From Closterium sp. NIES-65 (taxonomy: Eukaryota; Streptophyta; Zygnematophyceae; Desmidiales; Closteriaceae), in contig CANXME010002513.1 in the NCBI GenBank assembly GCA_948144175.1, positions 120,001 to 184,000 of the forward strand: a stretch of DNA of 64,000 nucleotides, in the 5' to 3' direction. A program made the translations under genes and the position numbers. Shown here piece by piece: positions 51,118 to 62,197 of the stretch. The notes below the pieces were generated by a model. It was not told the origin of the DNA. It searched no databases and was given only the letters and a program-made list of their open reading frames with translations. Positions within the stretch are counted from its first letter, which is position 1. Every line of letters begins with the position of its first letter.

Positions 51118-51793
51118 TAACTTCCAGCTTTTACTCTCACAGTATTATGCCTCCGTTTTTTTTTCCTCCCGTTATCCCTGCCGCTTTACAATTTGTCAAT
51201 CACACCCATGCTTATCTTAGACTAACTTCTTCAATTCCTGCCCCCTTCTGCCTTCTCTCCTCTCTCCCACTCGCTCCTTTCCCTCTCCGACACTTCCCCC
51301 CTCTTGCACAGGGCTGTGGCAGCGTGATGCGGGGAGGGAGGGCGGTGGGATGACGCACGGCAGGCAGTCACGGCGGCGTGCGTGCCTCCTGCATGCCCTG
51401 CTGACCACGCCGCTCCCTCACGCGCGCAGCGACCTTGAGTGCTGCTGCTGGGAGTGTCGCTGCTGGGAGGGCTGCTGCTGGCATTAACAAGGCGACGAGC
51501 AGCTTCTCAATCCCGCTAAGTTCCCTCCTCAACCCTTGCCTTCCTTACCGCCGCTTTACCTTGTAATTCGTGTTCACATTTGCTTAGCCTCTCTTTTGAA
51601 GCATGCTTCAAACCATAACGCCGCCTTCGCTTAAAGGTATTCAAATGTTCGCGTGGCGATGGTAGCACATGGCACTGGGGCGGCTTGAGCTCACACTAGA
51701 GTCCTAGAGGGTTAGAATGCACTCACACTCACGCCCGCGTCTCGTCCCCCTTGCCTGCTAGCTCGCCAACCTAGTGCCATGAGCTACCATCGT

Positions 51794-52337
51794 CTCTCTG
51801 TTTTCATTGCATCCTTCCACCTGGGTTTCAGTTCTGAATTCTTCCAGTTTTGCCTTTTCTTCATTTGTCGCTTGTAATCATCTTTCTCTGCTTTATTCCA
51901 TTCCTGGACCAGATTACGGCATCCTCTACCCTCTCACCAGCCCATTCCCTGGTTCCAGGACAAAACGACTGCAACACTCAGGAGCATCCCTTCAAGAGCA
52001 ACACTCCGAGAGCAACTCTTCGAGAGCCAACCCTCGGAGAGCGAAACTCGACACAGATGTGGCCCATCCAGCCTCTGGTTCGACACCAGCACTTGTTTCG
52101 CATTCACGCATTCATCCGTTCTTGCTTTGATTAATACTCCTGTTTTCCCGTTGTGTCCTTCATTTGCATTTCATCTCCCTGCCACTTTCACCTCCCCTAC
52201 CTGCTCCCTCCACCCACTCCCTCTCTCTATCCATCTCAGTTAAGCAGCGTGAACTCAATTGGGGTGGAGGGGTGCAATGTTGCAGTGCCTGAGGGTGCTG
52301 CTGATGGCACAGCGCGGTGCCACTGGTGAGGGAGATG
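51794..52337. other. intergenic, no feature recognised
   Basis: Pyrimidine-rich unique DNA with a small cluster around GAGAGC and GAGCAAC at 51985-52045. Frames at 51807-52134 overlap each other in two phases and are not convincing. Confidence 0.4.
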
Positions 52338-52582
52338 ACTCGCTGCTCTGGTGAGAATCTTCATCTGGCAGGACTCGCTGCTCTGGTGAGAATCTTCATC
52401 TGGCGGGACTCGCTGCTCTGGTGAGAATCTTCATCTGGCGGGACTCGCTGCTCTGGTGAGAATCTTAATCTGGCGGGACTCACTGCTCTGGTGAGAATCT
52501 TCATCTGGCGGGACTCGCTGCTCTGGTGAGAATCTTCATCTGGCGGGACTCGCTGCTCTGGTGAGAATCTTCACCTGGCGGA
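52338..52582. repeat. 35-bp minisatellite, seven copies
   Basis: The unit ACTCGCTGCTCTGGTGAGAA plus TCTTCATCTGGCGGG repeats seven times with single-base variants. Each unit contains GGTGAG, a splice-donor-like sequence. Confidence 0.95.
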
Positions 52583-52585
52583 AAT

Positions 52586-53248
52586 ACAGGGCAGCGCCTA
52601 ACTACAGGCTAACCCCACTCTGACTACAGAGCAGCGCCTAACTGCAGGTACGCTAACCCCACTCTGACTACAGGGCAGCGCCTGACTACAGGTACGCTAA
52701 CCCTACTCTGACTACAGGGCAGCGCCTAACTACAGGTACGCTAACCCCACTCTGACTACAGGGCAGCGCCTAACTACAGGTACACTAACCCCACTCTGAC
52801 TACAGGGCAGCGCCTAACTACAGGTACGCTAAACCCACTCTGACTACAGGGCAGCGCCTAACTACAGGTACGCTAACCCCACTCTGACTACAGGGCAGCG
52901 CCTGACTACAGGTACGCTAACCCCACTCTGACTACAGGGCAGCGCCTAACTACAGGTACGCTAACCCCACTCTGACTACAGGGCAGCGCCTAACTACAGG
53001 TACCCTAACCCCACTCTGACTACAGGGCAGCGCCTAACTACAGGTACGCTAACCCCACTCTGACTACAGGGCAGCGCCTAACTACAGGTACGCTAACCCC
53101 ACTCTGACTACAGGGCAGCGCTCAACTACAGGTACGCTAACCCCACTCTGACTACAGGGCAGCGCCTAACTACAGGTACGCTAACCCCACTCTGACTACA
53201 GGGCAGTGCCTAACTACAGGTACGATAACCCCACTCTGACTACAGGGC
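52586..53248. repeat. 44-bp minisatellite, about 15 copies
   Basis: The unit GACTACAGGGCAGCGCCTAA followed by CTACAGGTACGCTAACCCCA and CTCT repeats about 15 times and directly follows the 35-bp array. Each unit holds CTACAG/GTACG, an acceptor- and donor-like pair. Confidence 0.95.
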
Positions 53249-55043
53249 ATTTTGAGGGGATAGGAGGGGTCAGTTTGATATCCTTTATCTGCTGTGTTCC
53301 TTGGTCTGTTATGTAGTACAGGGTGTAGAATGCATGTCTTTGCTTGTCACCGTAACCTGTAGTTTGGAAATTATCGCTTATCGCACTGCTTGTTTATTGA
53401 TTTAGGATAGAGAGCAGAGGAGGAGAGGCAGCAGAGGAGGAGAGGGAGTAGAGGAGGAGAAGCAGCAGACGAAGATACATGGAGAGGATAGGGAGCAGCG
53501 GACGATGCATGCAAAGGAGGAGAGGGCACTGAGGCGGAGGAGAGGGAGCAGAGGAGGTCACTGCTGCACACATGGTAAGGTTCGCCTTATGCTTTGATTC
53601 TATGGTTCTTTTTCCTTCATCTTGTTCTCGTTTCAACTTGTTTTCGGTTTCCCTGATCTCCTGACCTGAAGTTCTTCTCTCATACCAGCCTCTTCTCCTC
53701 CGTAGGCTGTTAGACTCTGGCTTTTACTCTATCGTCCTCGTTCCTTCTTGTTCTCCTTGTTCTTCTCAGGTGTTCAGGAACAGAGGAGCACGTACGGGAG
53801 CAGGCAAGTGGGAGCAGATATGCAGGAGCAGATATGAGGGAGAAGACTGTGATGTGGTGAGTCTCCTCTGACAGATCCTCTTCCTTTGCGTTCGCTGTGG
53901 CCTGCTCTTCGGCTCTTCCTCTCCACTTTCATCACATTCCTTATTTCTCGGCTCTTCCCCTCCTCTTTCCTCACATACCTATTTCCCTCGTGTTTCCTCC
54001 TTCAGAGGTGATTAGCAGCAGTGGACGGAACAACATATTGGCAGCAGCATTGGAGCACGAGGGTGCACGAGAATAGCACGTGCTTTGAGGCCTTTTCTTG
54101 TGGTGGGTTTCTGCTCCCACCCCTTTTCTCTTCTGCACCACACTTGCATGGCGCGCCAATACCCCTTCCAACATCGCACTTCTTGCCCATGTCTCTTAGT
54201 CCTTCGCATTTTATTCCTGTTTCTCTCTGTCTGACAACATAAATTCGCTGTGGCTGATTCAGTAACAAAATGGAACCATAAGCATTATCCTTTACCATCC
54301 ACATGCCCGTGTCCTTGATCCTTTTTCTCTCGCTGCTTTGTTTCTCTCATGTGCCCATCTCTCTCTCTCCCTGCTTCGTTTGGGGTGTGTTGCTGACATA
54401 ACAGGGTTGGACTGGTGAGGCAGGGGTGGAGAGTAAGGTGGTGGAACCAAATGGAGTGGCCAGCAGATGACGAGCTCATTGTTTTCATGTCATACATGAT
54501 TCTAACATGTAGAGAAGATCTAATTATGTTTGCATTGCCTCCTCTCGTTTGCTCGCAGACAATAGAACCAGCTCCGTGTGGAAGCCACGAAGGAAGATGA
54601 AGACCTTGCTAGAGCTGAAACAAATAGGATAGAATAGGTTATCTAGACAACCTAGTAACCCTCTGAGATATGGTATCCCCCCCTCTCCCCCTGCATAGCC
54701 CCCCCACGCCCCTCCTCCCCTGTTCCTTCCCCACCGGACGCACCCACCTCAGCAACCCCCTGCGTAGGGCCTACCGTAACCACAGGGCTAACAACAGGGC
54801 AACAGGTCTAACCACAGGGCTAACAACAAGGCAACAGGTCTAATCACTGGGCTAACAACAGGGCTAACAACAGGGCAACAGGGCTAACCACAGGGCAGTA
54901 CGGCTAACCACAGGGCTAACCACATAGCTATCAACAGGGCTAAGGACAGGGCTAACCACAGAGCTGTCAACAGGGACACAGAGCTAACCACAGGGTAACC
55001 ACAGGGTTTATCACAGAGCTCAAGCCTATTGGCATACCGTAAG
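53249..55043. other. intergenic with purine-rich and CACAGGGCTAA short repeats
   Basis: 53406-53560 is a purine-rich tract of AGAGGAGGAGAGG(C/G)AGCAG units. 54773-55020 has some 15 degenerate units of AACCACAGGGCTAAC/AACAGGGC. The remainder is unique DNA without a recognised gene. Confidence 0.6.
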
Positions 55044-55556
55044 GCCCCGGATTGAAGCGCAGGCCTCGGATAAGCGCCGGCGCTAATAAAAGGATGGGAG
55101 CGCTTATATCCGGTCCTCGATCATAATCGCACCCCTGAAGGCTTATGGATTATGAGCACCACCTCTAATTGTTGTATTTATAATCTTACTGAAATCGTTG
55201 TAACAAAACTCACATTTTCATTCCCCACATTTTGAATCTCGATACCCTTCACCTCGCTTGGCTCATCTCGATACCCACAGTCAGAATGACCTGTCAGGGG
55301 CGTAAGTTGACTCATTCTGACTGTTTGTGCTGGCAGGGAAGCATTCCCTGCCAGCTTGTCCGAGCGAGATTCTCAATCACAGACCTGTAAAGTTTCTACT
55401 CGATTCAAAATGCAAAAACGAGATCTACAGTTGTCTAAAAAATACGCATTTCATATATGTCATAATATAAGCACCGGCGCTTATAAATTTCCTCAATTAT
55501 AAGCGCACCCCATAAAAAACAGTGTTTTATTACAACCCCAGGGGCGCTTCTATCCA
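55044..55556. mobile_element. possible TIR element with GCGCTTAT subterminal repeats
   Basis: CCCCGGATTGAAGCGC on the left is mirrored by GCGCTTCTATCCAGGG on the right (13 of 16 match). GCGCTTAT/ATAAGCG motifs cluster near both ends. Two perfect hairpins lie inside: TCAGAATGA...TCATTCTGA at 55281-55321 and GCTGGCAGGGA/TCCCTGCCAGC at 55330-55356. No target duplication could be fixed. Confidence 0.45.
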
Positions 55557-55658
55557 GGGTATGACGGGTAGTAATCACAGGTTTGTGCACCAGAGCACAC
55601 TGATCACAGAGCTGTGAATTTAGCATACTAACCACCAAGCTTGTGCTACAGGGCATAC

Positions 55659-55768
55659 TGTCAAATGTTGTAGCCTGTAGTGAGGTTTGTCTTAGGGGGT
55701 ACAAAAGTTAGGGTTTGTTATATGTACTCCAACCAACATCAATGGCATCATCATTCCTCATTTTGACA
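55659..55768 (+). repeat. 5' LTR of the copia element
   Basis: 110 bp with TG/CA ends extended to TGTCAAA/TTTTGACA; preceded by the target site CATAC. Confidence 0.95.
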
Positions 55769-55781
55769 TGGTATCAGCTAG
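55769..55781 (+). other. primer-binding site of the copia element
   Basis: TGGTATCAGCTAG begins directly after the LTR and matches the complement of the 3' end of initiator tRNA-Met over its first nine bases (TGGTATCAG). Confidence 0.85.
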
Positions 55782-55869
55782 GTTAGGATCATGTGGGATC
55801 CCGTTCCTCCGTTCTCCGTTCGTCCCTCCCGAGCCTGATCCTACCTCTCGTTCGTACCGGTTCCGTTGT

Positions 55870-56450
55870 TACCGCGCCTAGTACCGAGCCTAGCGCCCTC
55901 TCCCCCGTCGCTTAGCGCCCTTTCTCCCCGTCGCCTAGCGCCCTTTCCCCCCCCCGTCGTGTCGCGCCCTTTCCCCCCGTCGCCTAGCGCTCTTTCCCCC
56001 CGTCGCGTCGCGCCCGTTCCCCCCATCACGTCGTGCCCGCCCTTTCCCCCCCCGTCCCGTCGCCCTGTCCCGTCGCGTCGCCCTGCCCCATCCCGTCGCC
56101 CTGCCCCGTCGCGTCGCCCTGCCCCGTCCCGTCACCCTGCCCCGTCGCGTCGCCCTGCCCCGTCGCGTCGCCCTGCCCCGTCCCGTCACCCTGCCCCATC
56201 GCGCCGCCCTGCCCCGTCGCGTCGCCCTGTCCCGTCCCTACGCCCTGGCCCGTCGCCCTACCCTACGCCCTGGCCCGTCGCCCTACCCTACGCCCTGGCC
56301 CGTCGCCCTACCCTACGCCCTGGCCCGTCGCCCTACCCTACGCCCTGGCCCGTCGCCCTACCCTACGCCCTGGCCCGTCGCCCTACCCTACGCCCTGGCC
56401 CGTCGCCCTACCCTACGCCCTAGCCCGTCGCCCTACCCTACGCCCTAGCC
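55870..56450 (+). repeat. GC-rich minisatellites in the copia leader
   Basis: First come irregular units of CCCCGTCGC(C/G)(T/C)... of 13-23 bp, then about eight units of 25 bp (CCCTACGCCCTGGCCCGTCG plus CCCTA) from 56240. They precede the gag ATG at 56549, so the untranslated leader is nearly 800 bp and should be highly structured. Confidence 0.9.
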
Positions 56451-56548
56451 CGCTCTTCCGCTGCGACTGAGTCCCCTTCCCACCTGAACCCTAATTTGCC
56501 TCTTCTCCCCGGTTGTTACTCGCCTGTTCGTTCGCGTTAGTTCTCACT

Positions 56549-58479
56549 ATGGCGACTCCGCGAGTTCTTCGTTTCGACGTTGACGGTAGACCACTTGACT
56601 TTTCCGTCTGGCTTCTTCGCGCTCGCCGTCTGTTAGAGAGTCAGGTCTAGGGGGGCGAGACCCTCTGGTCGCACGCTACTGGTGACCTCCCCGAGCCCCC
56701 CGAGCCTACAGCTTTAGGCTCTGCCCCTGACGACGCTGCTACGGCTCGCTTTGCCCGTCAGCGCGCTGACCGGACGGCTTGGACGTCGCGTGACGCTGCG
56801 GCCTGCATCGCACTCAGCAGCCTCCTCCCTGAGTCAGAGGAGGTCCACTTTACTCAGGTTCGCACCGCTGCTGCGTACCTCACTGCGATTAAGGCCCGCT
56901 ACTCTACTCCCGCTACTGTCTCTCTTGGCCGTCTTTTCCTCCCGTTCCTGTTTCCTGATCTCGCCTCGTTTGAGCGCTCTGCTGACTTGATCGCTCACCT
57001 CCGCTCGCTCGACGCTAGTTACCGCGCTGCTTGCACTGAGGCACAGCTTGCACTGCTTCCTCCCCCCATGGCGATTACTGTCTATTTCATCGCCACTAGC
57101 CTCCCTGACCGCCTAGCCTCCGTTCGTGACGCGCTTCTGCTGAAGCACCCTAGTGAGCTGACTATCGAGGTCCTTGAGTCTGCACTCAAGGACGTCGAGA
57201 GCAACCTTCGCTCGGTAGCTGCCGCCTCTGGTACTGTGTCCCCCCCACTCTTCCACGGGTGCACAGTCCCGCAGTTACCCACCTTCACTGCCTCTCTCGC
57301 CACTGCCGCTACTGACGCGACTGCGGCTGCTGTTACGACTGCGTCGCGGTCCCGCGGCAAGGGGGGCAAGAAAGGTAGTTCTGGTGGAGGTGGAGGTGGA
57401 GGTAGCGGAGGTAGTGGGGGTGCTGTTGCGACTGGCGGTGGTGGGAGTGCAGCGTCTGGAGAGACCCCTCGTGCAGCGGCTGGTGACTCCACTGCGCCTG
57501 CTGGTGGCGGCGACCCCCGAGCTCGTCAGTCGCCTCCTGTACTGCCGACCCCGCTAGGTGGAGCAGCGGCGTGGTACCAGGCTCAGCGTCAGCAGCACCT
57601 TCAGCAGCAGCAGCAGCCCCTTTCCTCCCGCTAGCCTCAGCAGCAGCAGCGTCAGCAGCTGGCTCCGGGGTCGGGGCTGCGTCAGCCCCAGCGCGGTGCT
57701 TCTTACCCTCCCTGCACCTATCAGGTTCTGACAGGTCCTCGTCGGGGCCACCCTTGTGGCCGCTTTCACCCCCCTGGTCAGTGCTTTGCTCAGCTCACTG
57801 ACACGGTCCGGTTGGCCTACGGGGTTGGCGGTCCTGCTCTTGACTGGCTTCCTCTGGTTCAGCGCTACGGCTCCGCTCTGTGGGGCATGTCTGCTGAGCA
57901 GTTAGTTGATCTGATTGGTGCTCCTCATGCTATGTATGCTGTTGTTGACTCTAGTGTTTCTGACTCTGTTTACTCTGGTGTTGTTAGCTTAGGTGCTAGT
58001 CTTGCTCAGTTGCCTGTTGCTAGTGTAGGTTCTTGTGTAGACTCTAGACCAGCGACTACCTCAGAGGACGCTTCGCTGTCGTTCACGCTGGACTCTGGAG
58101 CCTCACACTGCTTCTTCCGGGACAGCACGACACTTACACCACTTCCTGCGCCTGTTTCTGTGGCTTTGGCTGATCCCACTACGGGACCAGTCACTGCACG
58201 TCACACTACCACTTTACCGTGTCCTGCTGCTCCCTCCGGGTCTCTCACTGGGTTTCACGTCCCCTCGTTCTCCCGGAACTTGGTGGGCGTGCGACCCCTC
58301 GTGAGTCAGCACGTGGGTGTGTGGTTTGAGCCTTCTGGAGAGACTGCGGTGTGTGTTGACGGAGACTCTTACCAGCCTCTTGCTACCTTTACTGCTGAGC
58401 CGGGCTCAGGTCTCTACACTCTTCACACTGGCCCGCGTGCGCCGCAGCAGCAGCCAGAGCAGCAGCAGCAGCCGCAGCC

Positions 58480-58510
<31 letters not shown>
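56549..58510 (+). pseudogene. copia gag and protease, broken by TAG codons
   Basis: The gag frame starts MATPRVLRFDVDGRPLDF, meets TAG at 56648, continues through a UBN2-like gag (FTQVRTAAAYLTAIKARYS) and a Gly-rich stretch, meets a second TAG at 57632 in a Gln-rich region, passes a modified zinc-knuckle-like Cys/His segment near 57715-57790, and reaches the protease motif LDSGASHCFF near 58088. The segment closes with poly-Gln and a third TAG at 58508. All parts share one frame, so the breaks are point mutations. The product would form the particle and cleave the polyprotein. Confidence 0.85.
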
Positions 58511-61500
58511 CTGCACCAGCGGTCGCACCAGCAGCCGCCCCTACTGCCACTGCCCCCGGTTCCCCCCCCCGTTCGGGTCCCCGCGTCTCACCAGGTTGCT
58601 TCGTCCCCCCAGGTGTCTGTGTCGTGTCAGGTTCCTACGTCTGCTCCAGTCGCTGCGTCGTGCTCCTGCCGGTCGCTTGCCCACCCCACCGTTCTGTGGC
58701 ACCACCGGATGGGGCACCCGTCCCTTCCTCGTCCGCGCGCTATGTCTAGTCAGCGTCTTGTCCTAGGCCTCCCACGTGTCTTGCCGTCGCTGCCGCCTTC
58801 GCTTGCGCCGCCGTGTGGTCCCTGCGTCGAGGGTCGGCTGCGCGCCGCCCCTCACTCCTCCTCCCTTCGTCCGGCCACCGAGCCTTTTGAGACGCTTCAC
58901 TTGGACGTCTGGGGCCCCGCCCCTCGTCTAGGCCCTGAGCGTGAGCGTTACTTTCTGGTGGTCGTTGACGACTTCTCCCGCTACACCACAGTGTTCCCTC
59001 TAGCGAAGAAGTCTGAGGTGACTTCTACGCTGATCAGGTGGTTGCTCACCACCGAGGACACTCGTGGTCGTCGTGTCAGCTGCCTCCACTCCGACCGTGG
59101 GGGTGAGTTTCGCTCCGGCATTCTCGCTGGATTCTGTCGCGAGCAGGGCATTCGTCAGTCCTGGACGCTTCCAGAGTCCCCACAGCAGAATGGGGTTGCT
59201 GAGCGCCGCATAGGCCTGGTCATGGAGATCGCCCGCACCTCCCTGACTCACGCCTGTGCCCCCCATTTTCTGTGGCCCTACGCGGTCAGGTACGCCGCGC
59301 ACCAGCTGAACCTCTGGCCACGTGTCTCTCGACCAGAGGTTTCACCGACCAGTCTTTGGACAGGGTCCCCTGGTGTTGCGTCGCGGTTTCGTGTCTGGGG
59401 GTGCTTGGCTCTTGTCCGCGACACCTCCGCGGACAAGCTCTCGCCTCGTGCCGTCCCCTGTGTCTTCCTTGGTTTCCCTGAGGACTCCTCTGACTTCACC
59501 TTTTACCACCCTCCCTCTCACCGGTTCTTTGACTCCCGTGACGTCCGTTTCGAGGAGTCCAGTCCGTACTACGTCCGGTACCCCAGTCGAGGTCTCCAGG
59601 TTCCTCCTCCCCCCCTCTTCCTGACTGCCGCTCCCCCTCCTGTTCCCCCGGTACAGCCTCCCCCCCCTGGTCCAGCCCCGTCGGGTGTGTCCCAGGCTAC
59701 CCCTCCTCCTTCGGTAGCCTCTCCGGTACAGCCTCCCTCCCCACAGTCCTCCTCGCAGCGTGCCGCAGGTGCTAGCTCTCGAGAGGTTGGTGCTGCGCCT
59801 GTTCCTGTACCGGTTTCTGGTTCTGGGGGTGGTGGAGTTGGAGCTGGAGTTGGAGCTGGAGTTGGAGCTAGAGTTGGCACTGGAGTTTCTGGTTCTGGGG
59901 GTGCTGGGGTTGGAGCTGGAGTTGGAGCTGGAGTTTCTGGTTCTGGAGTTGGAGCTGACGCGGTGGGTGCAGAGGACTCTTGTCGTCCGGGAGCTGGTGC
60001 TGGTCGCGCGGACACTGGGGGTGAGAGTGCGCCTCCTTCGGGTTCTGGTGAGCCTGGGTCTGGAGCTGGTGTTAGTGCTGCCTCTGGGGGTGGTGCGCCT
60101 GGTTCTTCAGGGGTGGACTCTGGAGCTACCGCTGCTTCGGACACTACTCCGCCCCCCCACCCCTACCCCACTAGGCACCAGGCTCGTGTTCGCCGTGCCC
60201 GTGACGAGCAGCTGGCGTTGGAGAGAGAGGAGAGGGAGTTACAGCGGCTGGAGGAGCAGCAGCAGCAACTGGAGCCGCAGGAGCAGCAGCAGCAGCAGCA
60301 GCAGCAGCTGGACCCGCAGGAGCAGCAGTCCCAGCAGCAGCCGCTTCCGCAGCAGCAGCAGTCGCAGCAGCAGCAGCAGCAGCCACTTCCTCCTCCTGTC
60401 TCGGGTCTTCGGACCCTTGGTCTCCCCTCCCCTTCTCCTCCCTCCTCCGCCTCTCCTCCTGTCTACGGTCCCACGTTTCCTCCTCCTGACTCCTCCCCCG
60501 CTGTTTTCCCCAGTTCTCCGCCTTTGTCCTCTCCTCCTCCGTCTCGTTCTTGGGCTACTCGTCGCTCCCCTCGTGCTCGTCCCTCGTCTCCTGTTCCCTT
60601 CACTGACCTTCGTACTGCCTTCCTTCTTTCTAGTCCACCTCGTCCGTCTCAGTCTGTGCTTCCGTCTCCTCCTGAGTCGGCCCTCACTGTGTCGCTCCCT
60701 ACTCCTGTCACTGACTACTACCGCACGTACCGTCCTGTTCTCTCTCGTGTTCTCGCCTCTCTTGTTACTCACCCTCGTGCCTCTGTGTCCTCTGTGTCCG
60801 CTCTTACTGCCGCAGTTACTGACTTTGCCTCTACCCGCCGCCTTGACTACGCCACCACGCTTGTGGCTGCTCCTCCTACCAGTCCTCTGGCCGTCGGGGG
60901 TGTGTCTGCCCTTGGCTGTGACGCCCTAGAGGACAGGCAGTTTGAGCTAGAGTTCCTGGCGGCCGCTTCCCCTCATCTCTGTGCCATGCTCCTCGCCCCT
61001 GAGGGTGACCCCGACGCCCTTGACATTCCGACTCCTCGCACTTACGCTGAGGCAGTGTCAGGGCCTTGGGCCTCTCAGTGGAGAGCTGCCATGGACGCAG
61101 AGATGGCCTCCTACAGATCCACAGGCACCTACGTCGATGAGGTTCCCCCCCCTGGGGCGAACGTAGTCGACGGCATGTGGATCTACAGGGTGAAGCGGCC
61201 ACCGGGATCTCCCCCGGTCTTCAAGGCGCGCTACGTGGCTAGAGGTTTCAGTCAGCGCGAGGGAGTTGACTTCTTTCAGACCTTCGCACCTACCCCGAAG
61301 ATGACCACTCTTTGGGTGTTACTACACGTAGCAGCACAGAGAGACTACGAGTTACACTCTCTCGACTTCTCCACTGCTTTCCTTCAGGGCAGCCTACACG
61401 AGGAGGTCTGGTTGCGTCGTCCCTCGGCCTTCACTGGCACCTTCCCTCCTGGGACCCAGTGGAGGCTGAGGCGACCTGTTTACGGTCTTCGCCAGGCCCC

Positions 61501-62197
61501 TCGTGAGTGGCACGACACTCTGCGTTCTACCCTCTCTGACCTTGGGTTCCAGCCGTCTTCTGCCGACCCGTCGCTGTTCGTTCGTCGTGGCTCCACACCG
61601 TTCTTTGTTCTGGTTTACGTCGACGACCTCGTTTTCGCCACTCCGGACAGGGTTGCTTTGGCAGACGTGAAGTCCGAACTGCAGAAGAGACACACGTGCA
61701 CTGATCTTGGTGAGCTGCGCCACTACCTTGGCCTGCAGATCACCAGGGACAGAGCCGCTCGCACCATTACACTCTCACAGTCACACATGGTGCAGCAGGT
61801 CCTTCAGCGGTTCGGGCTTCAGCACTCCACCGTACAGCGCACACCTCTCGCTGTTGACCACAGACTCACTGGTCCCTTTCCTGACGAGCCGTTTGAGCCT
61901 AGTGGTCCCTACGCAGAGCTTGTGGGTTGCCTCATGTACCTGATGACTTGTACTCGCCCGGACCTCGCCTTCCCTCTCAGCATCCTTGCGCGCTTTGTTG
62001 CGCCAGGGAGACACCGTCCTGTTCACTGGACGGCAGCTGTGAGGGTGGCGAAGTACCTAGCGACTATATCAGGCGTGGGGCTAGTTCTTGGAGGGCAGCA
62101 GTCTGTCGTACTCACTGGTCACTGTGACTCCTCTTACGCTGACGACGCTGAGACTCACAGGTCTACTCAGGGGTACTGTTTCAGTCTGGGTTCTTGA
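58511..62197 (+). CDS. copia integrase and reverse transcriptase (open segment of pol)
   Basis: 1,228 codons without a stop. The integrase has the zinc-binding HHCC set (HRMGH...CGPC near 58700-58825) and the catalytic D-D-E set (HLDVWGP, CLHSDRGGEF, SPQQNGVAERR). A long linker rich in Gly-Val-Gly-Ala repeats and Gln runs spans 59800-60390. The reverse transcriptase follows (VARGFSQREGVDFFQTFAP, LDFSTAFLQG, VLVYVDDLVFA near 61611) and the beginning of RNase H (TGHCDSSYADD) ends at a TGA (62195). No ATG opens the segment because it is part of the gag-pol polyprotein. It inserts and copies the element. Confidence 0.93.
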   Translation: MHQRSHQQPPLLPLPPVPPPVRVPASHQVASSPQVSVSCQVPTSAPVAASCSCRSLAHPTVLWHHRMGHPSLPRPRAMSSQRLVLGLPRVLPSLPPSLAPPCGPCVEGRLRAAPHSSSLRPATEPFETLHLDVWGPAPRLGPERERYFLVVVDDFSRYTTVFPLAKKSEVTSTLIRWLLTTEDTRGRRVSCLHSDRGGEFRSGILAGFCREQGIRQSWTLPESPQQNGVAERRIGLVMEIARTSLTHACAPHFLWPYAVRYAAHQLNLWPRVSRPEVSPTSLWTGSPGVASRFRVWGCLALVRDTSADKLSPRAVPCVFLGFPEDSSDFTFYHPPSHRFFDSRDVRFEESSPYYVRYPSRGLQVPPPPLFLTAAPPPVPPVQPPPPGPAPSGVSQATPPPSVASPVQPPSPQSSSQRAAGASSREVGAAPVPVPVSGSGGGGVGAGVGAGVGARVGTGVSGSGGAGVGAGVGAGVSGSGVGADAVGAEDSCRPGAGAGRADTGGESAPPSGSGEPGSGAGVSAASGGGAPGSSGVDSGATAASDTTPPPHPYPTRHQARVRRARDEQLALEREERELQRLEEQQQQLEPQEQQQQQQQQLDPQEQQSQQQPLPQQQQSQQQQQQPLPPPVSGLRTLGLPSPSPPSSASPPVYGPTFPPPDSSPAVFPSSPPLSSPPPSRSWATRRSPRARPSSPVPFTDLRTAFLLSSPPRPSQSVLPSPPESALTVSLPTPVTDYYRTYRPVLSRVLASLVTHPRASVSSVSALTAAVTDFASTRRLDYATTLVAAPPTSPLAVGGVSALGCDALEDRQFELEFLAAASPHLCAMLLAPEGDPDALDIPTPRTYAEAVSGPWASQWRAAMDAEMASYRSTGTYVDEVPPPGANVVDGMWIYRVKRPPGSPPVFKARYVARGFSQREGVDFFQTFAPTPKMTTLWVLLHVAAQRDYELHSLDFSTAFLQGSLHEEVWLRRPSAFTGTFPPGTQWRLRRPVYGLRQAPREWHDTLRSTLSDLGFQPSSADPSLFVRRGSTPFFVLVYVDDLVFATPDRVALADVKSELQKRHTCTDLGELRHYLGLQITRDRAARTITLSQSHMVQQVLQRFGLQHSTVQRTPLAVDHRLTGPFPDEPFEPSGPYAELVGCLMYLMTCTRPDLAFPLSILARFVAPGRHRPVHWTAAVRVAKYLATISGVGLVLGGQQSVVLTGHCDSSYADDAETHRSTQGYCFSLGS

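Larger units (their letters stand above)
48588..51793. repeat. four-copy array of 136-156 bp inverted-repeat-ended units in a segmental duplication
   Basis: Units at 48588-48743, 49202-49337, 50592-50731 and 51655-51793 start GGCGATGGTAGC(A/G)CATGGCAC and end in its inverse (about GTGCCATG(A/T)GCTACCATCGCC). The last two are almost identical over 140 bp. Between units another block recurs (near 48930, 49520, 50300 and 51310) around GTGCGGGGAGGGAGG and GGGATGACGCACGGCA, so the whole 0.6-1 kb interval is duplicated. No coding function is evident. Confidence 0.85.

Noticed and set aside
59760..60929. 389-aa plus-strand ORF with Leu/Glu repeats inside copia pol
   Set aside because: It is an alternative frame of the Gly-Val-Gly-Ala linker and Gln-rich region; the true pol frame has conserved motifs on both sides.
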